Shown here: piece after piece, positions 60,865 to 64,000 of the stretch
Layout: every line of letters begins with the position of its first letter
Position numbering within the stretch: the first letter of the stretch is position 1
Source: Akkermansia muciniphila
GTDB taxonomy: Bacteria > Verrucomicrobiota > Verrucomicrobiia > Verrucomicrobiales > Akkermansiaceae
NCBI GenBank assembly: GCA_004557455.1
Contig: SFDX01000016.1
Coordinates: 1 to 64,000, forward strand
DNA: 64,000 nt
Reading direction: 5' to 3'
Notes under the pieces: generated by a model
What the model saw: the letters and a program-made list of their open reading frames with translations, nothing else
Told to the model about the DNA's origin: nothing
Databases searched by the model: none
Translations under genes and position numbers: made by a program

Positions 60865-61422
60865 GTGAGTTTTCTTTTATCGGGGGCACCCGGCGGGGAA
60901 GCCGTGCAGTGGTGCAAGGACTGGTTCCACGCGACGCGGCACCGGCTGCTGGCCTGTGTTCGCAGTCGAGTGGGCGACGAGGTGGATGCCGAGCTGCTGT
61001 TGAGCGGTGTGGCCTCCCGGGTGTCGCAGGCCGTGTCGGAGGGGCGGGTTCCCGCTCAGGAGGAGGACTTGCTGCCCTACACCATGCGAGCTCTGTGTCG
61101 AGAGGCTGTGCACGCCCTGCAGCGCAGCCGCAGCCGTGCCGAGGCGGAGCAGGTGTATTACAAGGAAAGGGGCCTTGATGCTCAGCCGGATGGCTCGGTG
61201 TCGGCGGAGGATGACCTCCACTACCATCTGCGGCGTGCCGTGAAGTCCCTGCCGCCGAAGCAGGCGGAGGTGCTGCTGCTGCATGTGTGGGAGGAGCAGT
61301 CCTTTGCCGCCATTGCACGCGGGCTTTCTTTGTCGGAGTCCACGGTGCGCAGCCGCTACAAGGCCGCTTTGCTCGCCGTGAAGCGTTTGATGAAACCTTT
61401 GACCACGAAGACAGATTTATGA
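60865..61422 (+). CDS. ECF-type RNA polymerase sigma factor
   Basis: A ~185-residue sigma70-family factor: region 2 about 20-85, region 4 at the end (AVKSLPPKQAEVLLLHVWEEQSFAAIARGLSLSESTVRSRYKAALLAVKRLM). Start is uncertain: GTG 60865 (MSFLLSGAPGG) is chosen; GTG 60811 would add 18 residues and GTG 60904 would be shorter. A TTGCCG-16-TATAGT pair at 60834-60861 ends very near GTG 60865. Overlaps the next gene by 4 nt (ATGA), typical of sigma/anti-sigma pairs. Confidence 0.82.
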   Translation: MSFLLSGAPGGEAVQWCKDWFHATRHRLLACVRSRVGDEVDAELLLSGVASRVSQAVSEGRVPAQEEDLLPYTMRALCREAVHALQRSRSRAEAEQVYYKERGLDAQPDGSVSAEDDLHYHLRRAVKSLPPKQAEVLLLHVWEEQSFAAIARGLSLSESTVRSRYKAALLAVKRLMKPLTTKTDL

Positions 61423-62114
61423 AAAAACAGGAAGAAGCACCCGATGCAGAATTGCTGCAACTGGAGGCCGAGTTGCGAGCTTTGGCGGCCCGCGACCGCG
61501 CGGAGGTGCGTTTGAGCCCCGCCGGTACCGAGGCTCTGGAAAAGGGGGTGGCTGCCGGGTTCGCCGCCGGTGCTGCCGCCGCCTACCGCCGCCGTCTGTT
61601 TTGGCGGGGCGCAGCATTGCTGGTCGCCTGCGTGGGCGGTGTTTTGCTGGCTGATTTGTGGCTCGCCGACAGGGAAGAGACCCCTGTGGCCTATGCTCAG
61701 TCGCCGGTAGCTCGGGAGTCGGCTCGAGTTGCTGTTGCCGAGTCCTCCGTTCCGCCCGCGGATGAGCCTGCCCCTATGCTGTGCAACAATTTGCCCGAGG
61801 TCGAGGAGGAGGCTGAGGAGTCAGCGGAGGAGGACTGCCTGCCGCAGCCTGCGCCTGAGGTCGCCGTTGCCCGCGCCTGCTATCTCGTCCCGGAGGCTGC
61901 CCCCTCTGTCTCGCATGTTGCTTGCGCCCGCAAGGCTGCTTCGGCCGTTGCCGTGCACGCCCGCAAGGCAGCTGCTCGTGCGGTGTGGGGTGTAGGAAAG
62001 CAAGCGGCCTCCGTACAGGCAGCCGCGCTCGTAAGCTCTCCCCGGGAGCTTCCAACCACTCCGCGCGCCCTTCTGCAGTATTTCTTCCGCCACCTCAAGC
62101 CGCAGCCCCGGTAA
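61419..62114 (+). CDS. Membrane protein coupled to the sigma factor, candidate anti-sigma
   Basis: A 231-residue protein: cytoplasmic helical N-terminus (about 1-60), one TM helix (about 66-84), then an acidic and Ala-rich periplasmic part. This is the usual anti-sigma layout, but there is no zinc-binding HxxxCxxC motif. Position immediately after the sigma gene with ATGA overlap supports the role. Confidence 0.7.
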   Translation: MKKQEEAPDAELLQLEAELRALAARDRAEVRLSPAGTEALEKGVAAGFAAGAAAAYRRRLFWRGAALLVACVGGVLLADLWLADREETPVAYAQSPVARESARVAVAESSVPPADEPAPMLCNNLPEVEEEAEESAEEDCLPQPAPEVAVARACYLVPEAAPSVSHVACARKAASAVAVHARKAAARAVWGVGKQAASVQAAALVSSPRELPTTPRALLQYFFRHLKPQPR

Positions 62115-62140
62115 CAAAGCACGGTGTGCGGGGTAGGGGG

Positions 62141-63244
62141 TTATTTGAAGACGCGGGGGACGCGGGAGCTGATGCTGGTGATGACGTTGCTGGGGATGGT
62201 CTTGGCGCGCGCGGTCAGGTCTTCCCAAGGCACGTTGGGCCCCATGATTTCTGCTACATCGCCCGGTGCCACGTTGCGCAGGTGGGAGACGTCTACCATG
62301 ATCTGGTCCATGGTGATGCGGCCCAGGACGGGGCAGTATGTGCCGTTCAGATAGACGCGGGCACCTGTGTTGGAGAGGTAGTGCAGGTAGCCGTCCCCGA
62401 AGCCTATGCCGATGGTGGCCACGCGGGTGGGGGAGGTGGTGATGTAGGTGTGGTTATAGGAAACGCCGTGATTGCCCGGCAGGGTGCGCACGAGGGTCAC
62501 GCGGCTGTAGAGGGTGAGGGTGTTGCGCAGCTCGCTGTTGTAGGGCGAGTGCATGGGGCTGTAACCGTAGAGGATGCGGCCCAGGCGCACCATGTTGGTG
62601 CTGGGGGCGGTGTAGTTGAAGGCCGCCGCGCTGCTGCACAGGTGGCGGTAGGGCAGCACGAGGTGCACGGATAGCTCTTTAACCGCTTGCTCGAAGCTCT
62701 CGATCTGCCGGTGGGTGAAGGAGATGTCATCCGCCGCGGCGGAGAGGTGGGAGTAGACGCCCTCGATGTTCAGGTTCTTGAGGCGGCGCACCTGCTCACC
62801 GAAGGCATACACGTCCTGGGGCAGCAGGCCGGCGCGTCCCATGCCGGTATCCACGCTGATGTGAACATTCACCTTGCGGCCGGTCAGCTCGCCCAAGGAG
62901 TCGAGGTGCTGCGCTTCCTCCATGCTGCTCAGGGCCATGCGCCAGCCGTTCTGTACCGCTACCTCGCGCTCTGCGGGGTAGCAGGGGCCTAGGATGAAGG
63001 GGCAGGTGCGGCAGCCCGCATCGCGCACCTTGGCGGCTTCCGCAATGGTGGCCACGCCGAAGAACTCGATCGGTTCGTCGTCCAATGCCTTCACGACGCC
63101 CTCAATGCCGTGCCCGTAGGCCTCTGCCTTCACAATGGCCATTTGGCGGTGCTCCGGTAGTACACGCCGCACCACGGCAAGGTTGTGCTTCATGGCTGCG
63201 GTATCAATCTCTGCCCAGGCGCGGTATAGTGTCGTGTCCTCCAT
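62141..63244 (-). CDS. alr: Alanine racemase
   Basis: A 367-residue PLP enzyme making D-alanine for peptidoglycan. PLP lysine in [10 protein letters not shown] (the usual KANAYGHG with Glu for Asn), barrel blocks [13 protein letters not shown] and [10 protein letters not shown], and the catalytic Tyr in the C-terminal domain region. Normal length. Promoter TTGCAA-17-TAGAAT ends 6 nt before ATG 63244. Confidence 0.95.
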   Translation of the reverse strand: MEDTTLYRAWAEIDTAAMKHNLAVVRRVLPEHRQMAIVKAEAYGHGIEGVVKALDDEPIEFFGVATIAEAAKVRDAGCRTCPFILGPCYPAEREVAVQNGWRMALSSMEEAQHLDSLGELTGRKVNVHISVDTGMGRAGLLPQDVYAFGEQVRRLKNLNIEGVYSHLSAAADDISFTHRQIESFEQAVKELSVHLVLPYRHLCSSAAAFNYTAPSTNMVRLGRILYGYSPMHSPYNSELRNTLTLYSRVTLVRTLPGNHGVSYNHTYITTSPTRVATIGIGFGDGYLHYLSNTGARVYLNGTYCPVLGRITMDQIMVDVSHLRNVAPGDVAEIMGPNVPWEDLTARAKTIPSNVITSISSRVPRVFK

Positions 63245-63250
63245 GCCCCC

Positions 63251-63279
63251 ATTCTAGTACCACACGCCCGTTTTTGCAA
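63251..63279 (-). promoter_or_regulatory. alr promoter, overlapping a divergent -10
   Basis: Minus-strand TTGCAA, 17 bp, TAGAAT, 6 nt to ATG 63244. On the + strand a consensus TATAAT (63281-63286) starts 2 bp away and may serve the gene at 63378, with a poor -35 (TACCAC) inside the alr promoter. Confidence 0.7.
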
Positions 63280-63377
63280 CTATAATCAATCTTTTTTTTA
63301 CACAGCGGTGCCGGGGCAGCAAAATCCTGATAGATTCGGTCCCGTCGCGGCGTATTTCTCTCATCACTGTAAGAAAT

Positions 63378-64000
63378 ATGAGCATCATTTTTGCAAAAGA
63401 TGAGGAGCGTCGCCACACCGGGAACATTAAGTGGGATCTCCAGGGGCCGATTCCTTTCGGTATTGCCGATATGGACATACAATCGCCGGACTGCGTTATT
63501 CAGGCCCTGCAGCATCGTCTCGATCATCATTTCTACGGCTACGCCATCCTCACGGACGAGGTTCGGCAGGCCATTGTGCATTATCTGAAGGCTCGCCACG
63601 GGGCGGAGGTGCAAGCGGATTGGCTGCATGATCTGCCCGGCTGCGTGCCGGCCTTCACCCTGGTGGCTCGCGCGGTCTGCACGCCCACGCACGCTTCCGT
63701 CATGGTCTGCACCCCGGCTTACCCGCCCATGCTGCATTGCCATGAGGACACGGACTGCCACCTCATCACCGTGCCTTATACGCAGGAGGACGGTCGCCCG
63801 ACCTTCGACTGGCAGGCCATGGAGGCCGCTGTCACGCCGCAAACTAAGCTCTTCCTGCTCTGCAATCCGCACAATCCCCTCGGCCGCAGTTGGACCCGCG
63901 AGGAGCTCCTGCGCCTCTGCGATTTCTGTACGCGCCATGATCTCATTCTGTGCTCGGATGAGATTCACTGTGACTTGGTGCTGGATGAGGATGCCCGGCA
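63378..64000 (+). CDS. PatB/MalY-type PLP-dependent C-S lyase or aminotransferase, cut by window end
   Basis: The first 207 codons of a fold-type I PLP enzyme: FGIADMDIQSPDCVIQAL, YGYAILTDEVRQAI, CTPAYPPM, LLCNPHNPLGRSWTREEL and SDEIHCDLV. This is the PatB/MalY subgroup (cystathionine beta-lyase/C-S lyase). The PLP lysine lies beyond the window. Start ATG 63378 gives MSIIFAKDEERRHTGNIKWD, typical of the subgroup; leader of about 85 nt from the TATAAT at 63281. Confidence 0.88.
   Translation, partial: MSIIFAKDEERRHTGNIKWDLQGPIPFGIADMDIQSPDCVIQALQHRLDHHFYGYAILTDEVRQAIVHYLKARHGAEVQADWLHDLPGCVPAFTLVARAVCTPTHASVMVCTPAYPPMLHCHEDTDCHLITVPYTQEDGRPTFDWQAMEAAVTPQTKLFLLCNPHNPLGRSWTREELLRLCDFCTRHDLILCSDEIHCDLVLDEDAR

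Overview
The window (about 60% G+C, densely packed genes, short intergenic gaps) looks like chromosomal DNA of a Verrucomicrobiota bacterium, probably a gut Akkermansia-like lineage. This rests on gene content and style: a 34-residue AURKAIP1/COX24-type basic ribosomal-like protein, secreted sialate O-acetylesterase and GH36-like alpha-galactosidase suited to host glycans, carboxynorspermidine synthase, DUF2851, and very few Shine-Dalgarno sites. It is an inference; no 16S gene is present. The 3' part of a 5S rRNA opens the window, so an rRNA operon lies just upstream.

Layout. 1-530: 5S tail, hairpin and a long imperfect inverted repeat. 531-4422: DASS-type carboxylate transporter with a soluble sensor kinase and a single-domain response regulator. 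4617-11121: exported proteins (unknown, ankyrin, GH36-like glycosidase, sialate O-acetylesterase). 11118-13372: OmpR/HK pair. 13381-17908 (minus): clpP-clpX-tsaD plus two unknowns. 18090-21058: carboxynorspermidine synthase, cytidylyltransferase, cupin and GT25. 21104-29497: an A+T-richer surface-glycan island (membrane protein, RffA-type aminotransferase, two DPM1-like GT2s, epimerase, flippase-like protein, ATP-grasp ligase). 29687-33227: hydrolase-like protein, OmpA-like protein, HAD phosphatase and the mini ribosomal protein. 33407-39819: ADP-forming acyl-CoA synthetase, serS, then an ExbB/ExbD-like to menE-like operon. 39829-45430: DUF2851, STAS, AP2-like, amidase, lepA. 45503-47212: AAA/DUF4143 ATPase and a 33-bp tandem array. 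47346-51138: nagB, ankyrin protein, mutL. 51269-60414: DUF5069-like, ApaG-like, cellulose-synthase-like GT2, L,D-transpeptidase, Prc protease, and a broken UDP-glucose pyrophosphorylase. 60421-64000: solo release-factor domain, ECF sigma with membrane partner, alr, and a PatB/MalY-like enzyme cut by the window end.

The most exciting structure is at 25117-25291. Two 21-bp inverted repeats (one mismatch) flank 133 bp between divergent glycan genes. Each repeat carries an outward -10 box, but only one consensus -35 (TTGACT) exists, just inside the right repeat. The epimerase at 25301 would now be ON; flipping the segment would move the -35 to the GT2 at 25071. This is the layout of a phase-variable invertible promoter. 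A third copy of the repeat lies at 9478-9498 beside a remnant of an SGNH acyltransferase, hinting at a wider recombination system.

Two other window-wide themes stand out. About fifteen genes have good sigma70-type promoters whose -10 ends 6-12 nt before the start codon, implying leaderless mRNAs. A nine-unit 33-bp array with a degenerate unit inside the promoter of the adjacent DUF4143 ATPase has no explanation I know.
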